From: Rhineura floridana
Taxonomy: Eukaryota > Chordata > Lepidosauria > Squamata > Rhineuridae
Assembly (NCBI RefSeq): GCF_030035675.1
Contig: NC_084489.1
Span: 77,738,270 to 77,802,269 of the forward strand
Reading direction: 5' to 3'
DNA: 64,000 bases
Below the pieces are notes generated by a model, which did not search any database, was not told where the DNA came from, and worked only from the letters and a program-made list of their open reading frames with translations. A program made the translations under genes and the position numbers. Shown in pieces: positions 1 through 13,600 of the stretch (its first letter is position 1; every line of letters begins with the position of its first letter).

Positions 1-945
1 AAGTGTGTAATGGATACGAACTCTGAAATGATACATTTTTTATATCATGAAAGATTTCTACAGAAGTCTTTTCACACAGTACAAATGGGACCTGCAACAA
101 AATGTTGCAGTGTGGAGTGCTCACATTCAGTCAGTAAACCGTTCCCTCTTCTATAACATTCCATTCCCCCCTTCTCCCCCCCATCACTCAGCATTTCATG
201 ACCACTGAGCATGCTCAGTCCTCATTGGGCTGTTTTTGTATGTGTGTGTGTGGTTCCCCTTGGGTGTTTTTCTAAAGGTTTTTCTTCTACTCCTTTAAGT
301 CTTGGGGTCCTAAGCCTGTTATTTGTGGATGGTGCACCTGGCTGCATAAGGATCCACACTCAACTCTGAACTTCAGAAATGGAGGGAATTATTTGGGGGA
401 TGGAGAGTGATCACTGTGAGAGCATTTTTTAACCATATATTTCTATTTTAGTTATGCTTGCCTTTCTCTTTTAAAATTTAGTCATGTGAAAAGTATAGAA
501 ACATAATATTATGTTGTATTTTTGATTTCACACTTCCTGTGAAGTTTACCTAGTTCTGTGCAATCAATGAATTGGTTCTTCATTAAAAACTCCCATTTGC
601 AAAGTAATATTATGTGTGTAATCATTTTTGCAGAAAAATACAGCATCTGCTTTATCTCTTGTTCCACTGGATCAGCTGTCTTGCATTTTCCTGAGTGGAT
701 CACTTAGCAATAAAACCCCAAGGCCTAGAAACAAAAAACGTATAAGTATGCTATAGGTTAATGACTTTTGACCAGTTAATTTTTATTTAAAATAACTGCA
801 TTGTAGAATAACTTAACTTTTCCCTCTATTAAATAATGTAGTAAAATATAGCTCTAATTCGAAAGTCTTCAAGGTTGATTTATGCTTTTCAGTTTTCAAT
901 GAAACATTTTCAGGGAAAGGTTACAAGCATCCTTTTGTTTTCTAG
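1..945. other. PAXIP1: PAXIP1 intron upstream of the Q-rich exon
   Basis: No coding exon was found in these 945 bases. The sequence is AT-rich with a short TG run near 239-252. The in-frame TAG at 943-945 is part of the acceptor, so the next exon cannot extend further upstream. A phrase near 205-230 (tgctcagtcctcatt) recurs near 24638-24652, hinting at an unrecognised interspersed repeat. Confidence 0.6.
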
Positions 946-1654
946 ATCCTGCAGTCACTTTCAGCTCCCACAAAAACTTTGGAGCAACAGGTAAACCATA
1001 GCCAACAGGGACATTCAAATGCTGTTCTACTTAGCCAAGTTAAACTGACTCCAGAAACGCATTTACTACAACAGCAGCAGCATTCACAACAGCAGCAGCA
1101 TCCGTCGCAGCAGCAGCAGCAGCAGCACCTCCCTCTCTTACATCTTCCACCCCAACAAATTGTGCCGTTGCATCAACAACAGCAGCCTCCACAGCAGCCT
1201 CAGATTACTCAACAGTCTTTCTCACAGCAGCCTCATCAGTTTGTGCAACAACAGCAAGTTCATCAACACCAATTTTCACAGCAGCAATTACAGTTTCCTC
1301 CCCAACAGTTACATTCCCAGCAGCAAGTTCATCGCCCTCAACAACAGTTGCAATTTCAGCAGCAGCATGCCTTGCAACAGCAATTGCATCAACTACAGCA
1401 GCAGCAGTTACAGCAACAGCAATTGCAACTACAGCAGCAAAACCTTCAACAACAGTTACATCAACAACAACTGCAGCAGCAACATTTGCAACGAATGCAG
1501 CAGCAGCAGCAACAAATGCAAAATCAAGCATCTCAACACTTGACTCAGACCTCTCAGGCACTACAGCCTCAGGTTTCAGTTCAGCCATCACAACATCCCC
1601 AGCAGCAGCAACTGCAGCAGCAGCAGCTGTTTGGACATGATCCAGCCACAGAAA
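946..1654 (+). CDS. PAXIP1: PAXIP1 exon, glutamine-rich region
   Basis: The acceptor is tctag before 946 and the donor is gttagt after 1654. The exon encodes [15 protein letters not shown], then some 200 residues that are mostly Gln with His, Leu and Pro, ending GHDPATE; the last base A joins the next exon to give Ile. Both CAG and CAA are used, so long pure CAG runs are absent. The opposite strand reads as an alanine-rich frame, which is only the shadow of these triplets. An internal acceptor at cag/954 is possible; 946 was chosen because it follows a pyrimidine-rich stretch. Confidence 0.93.
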
Positions 1655-4600
1655 GTTAGTAATCAGTAACCCATTTTGACATTGAGTATGGAGGTTGAGG
1701 TTCTTAATTGGTTTCATTTATTTAAAATATTTTAACCCCCTTTTCTGACCAAGTGGATCTACAAGGCTGCTTACAATTAAAAATTCATGTTAAAACCATA
1801 AAAGCAATAATATAAAACTTCAGATAAAAGTAAAAGAGCAGCTGAGATTAGAGCAAGTAATTCTCCAGATAAAATACCAGTGGTGCTTTTAGTGAGAACC
1901 ACCTTAGTTGACTGCCTGGTAAACAAGAGTAAGAGGAAGCAACGCTTGTCTCGAAGAGAGTTCCTCACCCTTGGTGACATTGTAAAAAATGAGATGCATT
2001 ATGCTTTCATTACAGCAGTGGCCCAAATGTAGGAGATTTTTCCATTTCAAACTTTGCATTTATCACTAAGAGTTTTTCATATTGGATAACTTCCATTTTG
2101 GAGGGGAGGTGAATTTGTCAAATCCTCCATGGTTTCAATGACACATGCCCAAGAATAGTGCTTGGTTGGAATGCACTCATTTCCTGTTTTCTACAGTACT
2201 TTTTGCTTTACAGTCTACTAAACAGTTTCACAATGTACAGTAATACTAGTGAAGGCAGTCTTCATGGTGCTGCTTCACCTTGTACGTAATGGGAAGAGGG
2301 AATAGCCCCCACTCAGCCCCGGGGTAGTGTGTACACAATGTAGTCCCAGTCCACAAAACTGCTACTGCAGTTGTAGAATACCCTGTAAGTTCACATACCT
2401 TCTTCCCAACACTGAACAGGAGTTTGCTGGGAAGGGAAGGACCTCTTGGGTGCACTCATGTTCTGAGGGCTAGAGCACACTCTTTTGTGAGAGATTGATC
2501 TAGAAACAAATGAAAAATGTATTTTTGTTCTTTTAAAAAATATTTGATAACTAATGACCTATCATTAAGTACAGTCTAAGAGAAAATACTCTATTTTGTA
2601 TTAATTTCATTCATATTGCTCTCCTAGTTCCAGAAGACTATTTTCTATTGGGTTGTGTCTTTGCAATTGCTGATTATCCTGAACAGATGCCTGATAAACA
2701 GCTATTGGCAACATGGAAAAGGGTAATTCCATTTGTGAATGTTTTTCAGTTTTTCATGTTAGTTTTTCAGAGCTTCTTAACCAGAAACAGATTATGTTTT
2801 GAAAAAAATAATGAATTGATTTCTTTTCATTTCATATTTACTCCCTTGGAGGTCACTGATTCATAGGGCCGCCATAAGTCGTATTTGACTTGGAGGCACA
2901 TAACAACAACAACAACAATATTTACTCCATGTTCATAATATGTTTCCTACAAATAATGCAAAATATCTTCTCCTTTTTATTGTTTTTTTCTATTGCTAGC
3001 TTCAAACATAATTTCTGTGTTTTTTCATTATCTATTTATCAAAGGGCCCACCTGTTAAACCTTCCCATTACTCTAGAAGTGTTTTTCAAGCTTACTAATG
3101 AGACTTATTCTTGCAAAATTTCTTGATAATAGATAATACCATCTTTGTGCAGTTGTGGTGCTCTTTTAAACTGTGATATAGAGTTGTTGGATTAACAAAC
3201 CTTTTTAAGTGTGCATAGTTTTTATTCTAGATAATCCAAACATATGGTGGTACAGTAGATCCCACGTTCACAAACCGATGTACACATCTCCTCTGTGAGA
3301 GTCAACTTAGTAATATGTATGCTCAGGTAAGACCAAATGGCACACATGTGCTTAATAAAATTGGCGAGAGTAACATGAAGCAGACCTGCTAATTTACTGT
3401 TGAATGATACAGTCAAGGAGTGATTTCTTGCTAAGGTGAAAGCTATGTTAATCTTTTTATAGACATTTATATGTATCCTTGATCTTTTGCTGCTAGGAAC
3501 TTCAAGGCAATTAAAACGTGTGTCTGCCTCTGTGTTGGAATTGCTTTTAAAGATGTTTTTAAAGCTTTTTTTAAATGATGTTTTGTTTTAATGTTTTTAA
3601 AGATGTTTTGTTTTAATATATTTTAAATCTGTTTTTAAGAAGTTTTAGAGTGTCTTTTGTGTTTGTTTGCTGCTCAGGGCTCCTTCTGGCAAGAAGGGTG
3701 GGATATAAATTTAATAAATAAAAACAATAATAAATAAATAAAAACAATAATACAATTTTAAAGATATAATTTCAAACAACAATAACACTATCTGAAAAAG
3801 AAGCATCATCAGGTTTGTGCCTCAGTTGAAGCAGTCTTTGTTTGGAGACAGCTACAGTACAGCCTTCCATTTTCTTAGGCAGCCACTAAACCACCTAGCA
3901 CACAGTCAACTTTAGAATATTCTACTTGGAGACATTCAGCACCCAAGGGAGAAGGAACTGTTGATCTTACTGTCAAACATGTTTCTTCTTGGGTGTTAGG
4001 ATGTCTCCAAGAGCATTCCCTTAAATAGTAGCTGCTTTGCTCAAATTCATTACTGTTAAGGCCCTGACACATTTGTCTTTCTGGGTCCTGGCATGTTCAG
4101 CAAGGCCTTGCTCTACACCTAGAGTGTGCTCTTGCCATTGTTCCATTGTATTCTCATTTTTTCTGTATCACTGGGTGGTCTTTTAGCTTGTTCATGAAAC
4201 AGAATTGAGGCCTCAAAGGAAGGGAGAGCCAACAACTTCCTTTGAAGTTAGTGTCCCGCCTTTGAGCGATAGGAACAGCAAAGCTTCCTTGGAGCCATTC
4301 TAACACCCAAGCGGAAATACCTTTTGTGATATCCCCAAGTAGGATGTTCTAAAGTTGACTGTGTCCTGCCTACGAAAATGGAAGGCTGTACTGTAGCAGT
4401 CTCCACACAAAGGCTGCTTCAACTGAGGTACAAACATCTATGTTGCAGTCTTGAGTGAACATACTCTAGTTGGCCCACAATGGTTCCTTCCACCTCACAA
4501 AAAAAGTATAACGTCCAAACAATCTACATCAGTGGTGTCCACCAGTTTTTTCATACGTGCCAAAATTGTGGCAAATGTGTTACATTTTTGCCACATGACA

Positions 4601-7600
4601 AAAAATATATTAACTGTGTTTTTGAGGTTAGAAAAATACACAATAATGTTTTGAGTTATTTGTTGATAGAATTAGTGAGAAATCTGACTTATCTTTTCAT
4701 TAAGTAGTGCAGGGAAATCTGGCACAAAATCAAACTACATCTCAATTCCACCTCCACATTTTGGCCAAATATCTGTGACCTATATTTTGATTTCACCATT
4801 TTTACCACAGAAAAGGTTGATTCACGGAGCCACTTTGGACCAAAAATTGAAAACTGTTTTAGGATAACTATTTAGAATTGCGGACTCATTTCTATTTAAA
4901 AAACAAGTCCATTTCACAAAAATTGAATCATTGTTCAAATGCTAAGTGCTTTGTAGTAAAATCACATCCATTTCAGAAAGGTGCCTCTGCAAAGAATGAA
5001 GCCTCAAAAACTCTTGAGACAGTAGATGTAAAAGTGAAATGATCTTGCATGCATTTAAAAAAAATAAATTCAGAAAAGTGCTGTTGGAGTAAACTCTGTA
5101 ACCAATCCACAGTGCTGTTTATGAAAGGATTTTCTTTATATTACTCCATGTTTGGAAAGAGTGTGAAATCTTTAACCTTCATATGTGCTACAAAAAGTTT
5201 AAGTTTCTGAACCCGCTGACTATGGGTTCATCTGAAATACACAATGTGAAGTTCAAAAACAGTGGCTGTGTGTGCAGGTGCATTTTGCAGTGTACAGTAC
5301 CCAAGGATGAATCTGTGATTGTTAAGGCATGGAGGATGGACACCTTTTTGAACTGGTACATGTATACAATTTTATTTACAAATTATTTTAAAAAATAGAT
5401 GGTAGAAATAAAGCATCAGTTTGCCACAGGTCAATAGCCATTTCACATATGTGGGGAGTTGCAACCGTGTTGTACACTAGGGATCTACATGAATATTCAG
5501 ATGCATTCCTTACTGTGATCCATGGGTTTGCTCCTAGACAAGTGTGCAGATGATTACAGGCTTAGATATTACTGAATATAAGGGTTGAATATCTGCAAAA
5601 ATTACAGCCTTTTGCATCTCTTTAGTTCTTGAAGTGTTGAAAAATACAAATATTGTACTAAATAGTAAAAAAATAAAACTTTTACAAATATTGTAACAAT
5701 ACATTTCTTCCATTAACTGAAAAAGCTATTGCTATTGAACAAAACTCATAATTTGAATAGCACTTAGAGTTTCTATCATGAAAAGAAAGGTGGGGTATAA
5801 ATGTAAGAAATAAATAAATAGCTAAATAAGATGAACTGTTCTTGTATTTGTTTTACACCAAGTCTGTGAGAGAAGGCACTCTGTTTTCCAAATGGCTGTA
5901 GTGGTGCATTTGGTGGGATGGAATCACTCTCCCAATACTGGTGGTGTTACTGCTTACTGGGTAGTGCAAGGTGGAGACTCTGCAGTTGCACTGATGGGAG
6001 TGCTGCTACCAATCTGATACCCGTTGGTGCAGTCCCAATTACACCAGCCCAGTTCAGGTAAGGAACAGCAACACCAGTGTTGGGAGGGCAGCTCCACTTC
6101 ACCAGACACACTGTTAATGTCAAATGTGGAATTGTAGCTGAGAGTGACTTGCCTAATGCAAGTTGATGAGCCCACATCAGAGATGGCACTCACTGCAGTC
6201 TGGGGACTTCGGTTCATCTTTATCCCACACAAACCTCATTTTGGCTTGAAAGAGGGTAGCTAATAGATTTTTAAACCTAAAGGAACAATTTGTCTTTTAA
6301 AAATGTACACAGCTTCTAAAACGTAGTAAACTCAAACCTACAGTGACAATATTCTGCTACATGTGTATGTTGCAGGCTTTGAGAGAAAGGAAAAGATGTA
6401 TTACAGCACACTGGCTGAACTCTGTGCTAAAAAAGAAAAAAATGGTACCACCTCACCGAGCACTTCATTTTCCAGTCGCATTTCCACCAGGAGGGAAACC
6501 ATGTTCTCAGCATGTAAGAAAATTAAGTCTAGCATTTTACATGGAAGATGCTGTTGGTATTATTTATTTTACTGTGAGCAGCATTTTGTGTCAGAAGATA
6601 AAAAAACCAATAAATTCATCATGTCCAGTCTTTGAAAATATTGAATAATTACAATAAATGTTTTTGTCCAGCACCTAAATATTGTATGTGAATTCAAGTC
6701 CCAAGGGAAATCAATGAGGTTTATTTCCTTGGTGTGTAATTGAAGTTATTAATCTTTAAATCTCATGGAGTGTTTGAACCCCTTGTTATGTGAAGATTGC
6801 TGGAGTTACTGCAGTGACATGGTAACATTGGTCATCACATGGAAAGTTAAGCAAATGCCTCCTTTTTATGAAAATGATATCGTAAAGCAGCAATGGGGAA
6901 CTGTGGTCCTTCACATGTTGTTGGAGTATAACTCGCATTATCCCTAACCATTGGCCGTGCTGGCTGTGGCTGATAATTAAGAGTTGGAAGTCCAACAGTA
7001 TCTGGAGGGTCATAGGTTCCCACCCCCTGCCATAAAGTGGCCACTTTACCACTTCATATTTGAATGTTTGATTTCAGCCTTATTGGTCAGTGGTTCCTCA
7101 AGCCTTGAACCTTCCTAGATTGATTAATATTACTATGAAATGGACCTTGTCGGTCCTTTTGGGCTAGTATAAAATATCTAGATAAAGAAGATAGAAGACT
7201 GGCTGGCAGCAGTCACATGTCCACAGCTTAAGGAGAACGATCAGAATCAGTGTTTCAAAGCATGTCTCAAGTTAACTGAAAACTTGGGAAGGAATAGGTA
7301 CCCATAGTGTGTGCCCTTGGAAAGGGCTGAGAGATGGGTTAGCAGTCTTTCTCCTTGCCCATGTAATAGAAATGACCAAGAGGGACGTATGCTGGTAAGT
7401 TTTTCTGATGGCACATAATAGAAATATTTAATCATTTGTATTTGTAATTGTTTCATCATTTTCTGTACCAGATAATCTCGGTGACAGGTTTTGTTGATAG
7501 TGACAGAGATGATCTCAAACTCATGGCGTTCCTCGCAGGGGCAAAGTACACAGGCTATCTTTGTCGCAGCAACACAGTTCTCATCTGTAAAGAGTAAGTG

Positions 7601-10600
7601 GCTTATATTTATTTTTAATTTGTTTATTTTATTTTAAGTATTTTATTCCACCTTTTGAACAAAACATCCTCAATGCAATTCATAAAACAATAAAACAATA
7701 TAAAATATAAAATACAACCAACTAAAAATAGTGATATAAAAACATTTCACTCCAGTGGTATTCTGGAGTAATATTTCTCTTGTTCTGGCACACCTTTTTT
7801 TTTTCAAATAGTACTAGAACTCTTTTACTTTTTCAATTACATTGTTAAGCCATAGTATAGTCTAAATGCTATTTTCTTGTTGTGATTAAGAAAACTAGCA
7901 TTAAACCCAGCATAATTTATGTAATGATTTGAAACTGTAGGCTTTTAAGCTACTGACAAGGTAAAATACATGAATGAATGGTTTATTACAGTCGAAGACC
8001 AGCAAATCAGAGCAGAATAAAAATAAACACATTACATCTCAGAGAAGCAGCACAAAACACCATATACACAACTGCTAGCGCTAGTTCATTAATTCAGATT
8101 AAAACCATCTCTCAAATATTAAAATTGGAGTGCTAGCAAGGCTTTGCGAAATTTGATGGCTGCAGCGCAAAACTGGAAGAGACACGGGAATCAATATCTG
8201 CTAAAAGATAATTCACATAATACTCTGCATCCCTACCCGGGAGTCTTCGTAGGATGGGGGTGATAAGCGAACATCTAAGGTCATAATAAAAAGAACAATC
8301 TAATAAAACATGTCTTACATTTTCAGTGACGCCAGCTCCACATGTTCAGGTTCATAAACTGCTTGTCATGCTTGGATATAACCATAACATATAAATAATG
8401 TTACAATTTGTGAAAATAGCAAGTATAAAATTAAAAGCTAAACAAAGGGGTTTGTACATTCTAACAGAGCAATCCTAGCTATAGGACACCTGTGTATCTT
8501 AGGCCATTGTCAAGTTACCCCTATTCCAGATTCCATTCAGGAACCTCTCAGGTGAGTGCAGACCTGAGTTTTGAGGATTGGGCCCTAGGTGACAGAGAAT
8601 AGATGTAAACCTCTGCTTGTCCTGCCCTGCCCTGCCCCCAGAATGCTCCCTTTTGGGGACTTACCCTGGTGTACGTTCAGCCAGCTTAACTTCCACTGGC
8701 TGAGCCATCGTAGCCCTGACAGAACTGGGATGTGAGAGTTATGCCAGTGTATCCCCAGCTCAGCTGGGACAGCCCTCTATTCCAAATTCTGCTCATCCTG
8801 GCAGATCTTGGGTTTGGATTGCACTGTAAGATCTTTATCCTAGCTGGTATCTGTTTTGGATTTGAATGGATTTTATGTATGTGCTGTTTTTAACTGTTTC
8901 TACATGTGCAATTATTTTAACTTTTTATGCAGGTTTTTATTAAATTGTAAATCACTTTAGGATGCCTTCATGGGAATTGATTCATAAATGAAAATAAGAT
9001 GTTTAGTATCATGTGTGTCTTTTTCCCTCTGTAACAAGGCCAACTGGCTTAAAGTATGAGAAAGCCAAAGAGTGGAGGATACCATGCGTGAATGCACAAT
9101 GGCTCTGTGATATATTACTTGGAAATTTTGAAGCATTGCGACAGATACAGCACAATCGATACACAGTATTCAATCTTCAAGAACCTCTTGCTCCTAATCA
9201 ACATCTAGTTCTAAACCTTCTTGGTAAGACCTGCCAGATGTACAAACTCATGAATATTAAATGCTTTTCCTCAGTCTTACTGAGCTTGGCATGCCTTGGG
9301 ACATGCTAGTGTGCATGCTGGTTGGGCTCCTGATTAATAGTGCAATACTAAGTATGTTTTGCTCAGAAGTAAGTCCTACAGAGCCTAATGGAACTTGCTC
9401 CCTAATAAGAATGTTTTAGGATTGCACTGCTAGTAGATTAGCGCAAAACTGGAAGTAATACATGAAATAGAGGATGATATATAATTGCTTACCTTATGTT
9501 GACTACACCATATTCTCTGGTTGTTCCATGGACATTCTAATAATAATGTGTTAATGACCCTGATAAGACTGTATGTATTGAACTAGTGTGTTGGATCACA
9601 AAGAAAAGACATGCAAGAACTTATTTGCTGTTTCTCTTCACTGGTCCCAGATGCTTGGAGAGTGCCACTAAAGGTATCATCAGAACTTCTCATGGTATGT
9701 GGACTTACTAATAACTTATTTACTTTAACTACTGTTTCCATGGAAACAGAAGAAGAAATCTGTCTAGACAAAGGAATGTAAGCCAATAAAAGTAATTTAT
9801 TTGTTTAATACATGCTTATACTGTCTTTCATTTGAAATTTATTCTAGAGCTGTTTACATAATATTAAGAATAAAGAACACACACTTAAGAATATAGCACC
9901 CTAAAACAGGCCAACAAAAGCAGCAGACAGAAGACAAAAACACTACTTTAAATGCCTGGGTAAACGAGAACATTTTTCCTGGTGCGTAAAATGATAACTT
10001 CAGTGCCAGGTGGATTTCTTTGCAGAGGGAATTCCATAGCTGAGACACCACAGGTTATTTAAATATCTCAGTAATTTAACTGAAAATAAATAACTTAAAT
10101 ATCTAGGAATTACAAAGATAAACTTTCTTGGAAAACTCACATGGATATAATAAAGTTTTTAGACTTTAGAACACTAGGGTTATTATTATTAATATTATTT
10201 TAAAAGGTGGCTTTATAATTGACCTAGTTTTAAAGCTGTTTAAAAGCAAGGTAGCGGCTCAGGTTTTGAATGGGACAGTAGTAGGGACTGGAATGATTCA
10301 GAATTGGAATCTTTACAGAATAGCTTTTTTTGGGGGGGGGGACAGTTCTCCCCCTAATGTGCCATCAGTAAAGCTATGGACTATTTTTTTTAAAAAAAAA
10401 TTGAGAACTTCAGATATCTTTCTAAATTTTAATACATGAAGTTAGAGAATTGCATGCACTGGGTTTCCAGAAATCATAAGATGTTCAAATCTCATTCTGT
10501 TTTTACACTCTTCGTTTATCCCCAGGACAGAGAGACAGGATTTTTAAACGAAGTATGTTGTCTGATAGAGCAATAATTTCAAGATCAAAATTTTCTAGGT

Positions 10601-13600
10601 AGTTTTGGCTGTGGAAAAATGACCTTGTTAGGGCTACCTATGTGGTTAATTTACTTTTCCTAAGCTCAGACAAGCTTTTATAGCTGTTTTCAGATTATGC
10701 CATCTACCACAATTGATGACTGATATCGTTGGACTCCTCTGGCTCACTGTAGATGCCTTTGCAGAATTGTTGAGAAAGATCTTTCACACTACAGTTTAGT
10801 TTGTACTTGGAACACTGTTTCTAAATACTATTCAATTGTAATAACACCCGAAAGCTGAAATTGTCTTGAATTTGTGGCTTAGAGGGTGTCTCTTTTTGCA
10901 CTGACTGCTGCTTGGATCAGCACAAAAGAGGTTTTGGAGACAGATGTAAATTGTCATGGTAATGCTCTGATTTGATGATGGCTTTATTTTTTCAGTTCGA
11001 TTCTGGGTTTTATTTACTGTGTTTTATAAACATATTGTTTGTGATTTGAAACATTTGTTTAATATCATTGGGCTTGTTTAGTTTATTGCACAGGCCTATA
11101 AACAGTAAAAGTTTGACAAGCGTGGGAAGTGAAATGGAAGTGAAAGCTTTCATTCTTGTGGCTGCAGCAGGGCAGGGGGTAGTACATAACTCTGTGTACT
11201 CAGATGCATGCTTAACTGGTTTAGTATCACATTCACACCAGGCCATTGTGTTTCTCACACAAACTCTGGAACAACTTGAACAACTTGCCTTTGTGAAATT
11301 GCTTTCCGTTGTTGACATTTTCTAAGATAATTATTTGATAATTGATGAACCTTAAGGTTGTGTAGCATGCACACACAAAAACTAGATAAAATATTATCTG
11401 AATTTACACACACACACACACACATTAAATCTTTATAGTACCTCTAGCCTCCTATGCTATACGTGTGATATATGGGTACTAAATCTGTTCTTTTTTAAAA
11501 ATTACTATAGTTAAAAGATTTTGCTGTGAAACAGTAAATAGTACACAGGTAAACTACATTTATATATTCTCTATTGCAGGGTGTGAGATTACCACTAAAA
11601 CCAAAGCAAAATGAATCAATAATTCAACCTTCAACCAAGCGGCCAAGGTGAGACAGCGTCCATTCACCAACCATTCACATTTTCGTTATCAATTATATAA
11701 TGCTACCAAAATTAATCATACAAGTGTTAGAGTTTTGCCTCAGACAATCTCTGTCAACCTCAGCCTCAGAGCCAAATGCAGCCTCTCTTGTCTTGCCCCC
11801 AGGACTCTCCCTGTGCTACACTCTCATTCCAGGCCACACACCTCACCAACCCTGCTCCCTCCTCATCCTCTTTTGCCTGGTTGGAATTTGTCCTTGAACT
11901 GTGATAATGTGTCTTGTGTACCTGGATGTAAGATAGAGAAATGTATAGATGTGTAGAAACCTTTGATCTGGAACTTTGTACTTACTGTACAACAATAAGA
12001 GTCACACCTGTTGCTCCATCCAGTTTTGCTTCTGACCCTACCCACCACTGGCATGTGATCCTCAGAAGGTTCCTCACAAGAGAATGTGGCTCTTGGGCTG
12101 AAAAAGTTTCTCCAGCCCTGCTCTGCTGGTGATTATCTAGAGAGACTTGTGCCATAGGAACTGGGCAATAGGAAGGAGGACTTTTTGGGGAGTTATGAGA
12201 GTGCAAACTAAGTCAAAGTATGCAAGAAAATGTGAACCGTGCAGTAACAATACTATATGTAGCTATTTCAATCCAAAGATTAAGTATTTCACAAACAAAA
12301 GATGGTTATACCAGCTGAAACCAAGCAAAAGGGATGAACTTGCATGTATTTACATGCTTCATGGGCCTTGTAAATGAAATTTTTCTTCATTTAAATTTTA
12401 ATCATGAAAGCAGTTTATCAAAATTGTCTTGTATTTTAAATCCAGAAATATTGTGCTCTATATTAACAGTATTTTATATTTGTAGAATTGAAGACTTGCC
12501 AACGCCTATTAAAAAGCTAACACCAGAATTGACACCAGTAGTGCTTTTCACAGGATTTGAGCCTTCACAAGTGCATCAGTACATCAAGGTGACTTCCCTC
12601 TTTGTCTTGAGTAACAGAAGAAACATCTTGTAACATTTTTCTCTGTTGAAAGCACTGCAAGATGATATAAAACATCTGTCTGATGCTGTACCTCTGATGT
12701 CCCATTCATGCAACTAAGCAGTGCTGCAACAAAACATACATATGTGAAACCACCCCTAGATGTACAATATAGTCTTACAAACTGAAACCTAAAAAGAGCC
12801 CTGCTGGATCAGACCAAAGGCTTATCAGGATTGGCAGTGGAGTGCACATGTGTCTGCAGAGACCTTTTTTGATACCCACAGGTATCACCCTCCCCCACGT
12901 TGAAAATAGTGTTCTATTGTAGCCTGTCAATAAGTTATGGCTGTGTTTGGTATGGGTGCTTGTGTGGTGCCCACAGCAGTTTTTCTATTTTGCAAATGTG
13001 TCACCAAACATTTGGTGATCTCTAGCCTATCTAGTGTGTTCTTTGGTCTAATTTAGCATGAATTTTACATCTTTAGGTTTCTGTTTGCAAGACTATATTG
13101 TATATCTAAGAATGGTTTCACATATGTATGTTCGTTGCAGTAACTGGTAATTTGATTGCATGAATGGGCCATTAGAGGTACGGCATCACAGATAGAAGTT
13201 TTACAGCATCTTACAGTGCTTTTCAGTGGATCTGGTTCACATGCTTATTGTTGGTCATCACATGTATAGTAATAAAGTTGTGTGTGCTTGTGTGAACTAG
13301 TTCAACCTACTTTCATATGTTTGATCTGTTATGATGTGGAGGTTCTCATATTTTGTTTCTTTGTGTCTACACAATTTTCAGAAACTCTACGTTCTTGGGG
13401 GTGAAGTAGCAGAATCAGCCCAGAAATGCACTCACCTAATAGCAAGTAAAGTGACACGTACTGTAAAATTCCTTACAGCAATTTCAGTTGTAAAGCATAT
13501 AGTAACCCCAGAATGGTTAGAAGAGTGTTTCAAGGGCCAGAAGTTTATAGGTAAGTAAGTCTTAGTGTTGCTCAATATAAGGGTTATAGTCTCTCTTTTA

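Noticed and set aside
979-1659. Start of a protein at 979
   Set aside because: The codon is TTG inside a PAXIP1 exon that opens at an acceptor before 946; it is not an initiation site.
1205-1717. 170-codon alanine-rich frame on the - strand
   Set aside because: It is the reverse of the CAG/CAA glutamine exon of PAXIP1 and has no splice or family support.
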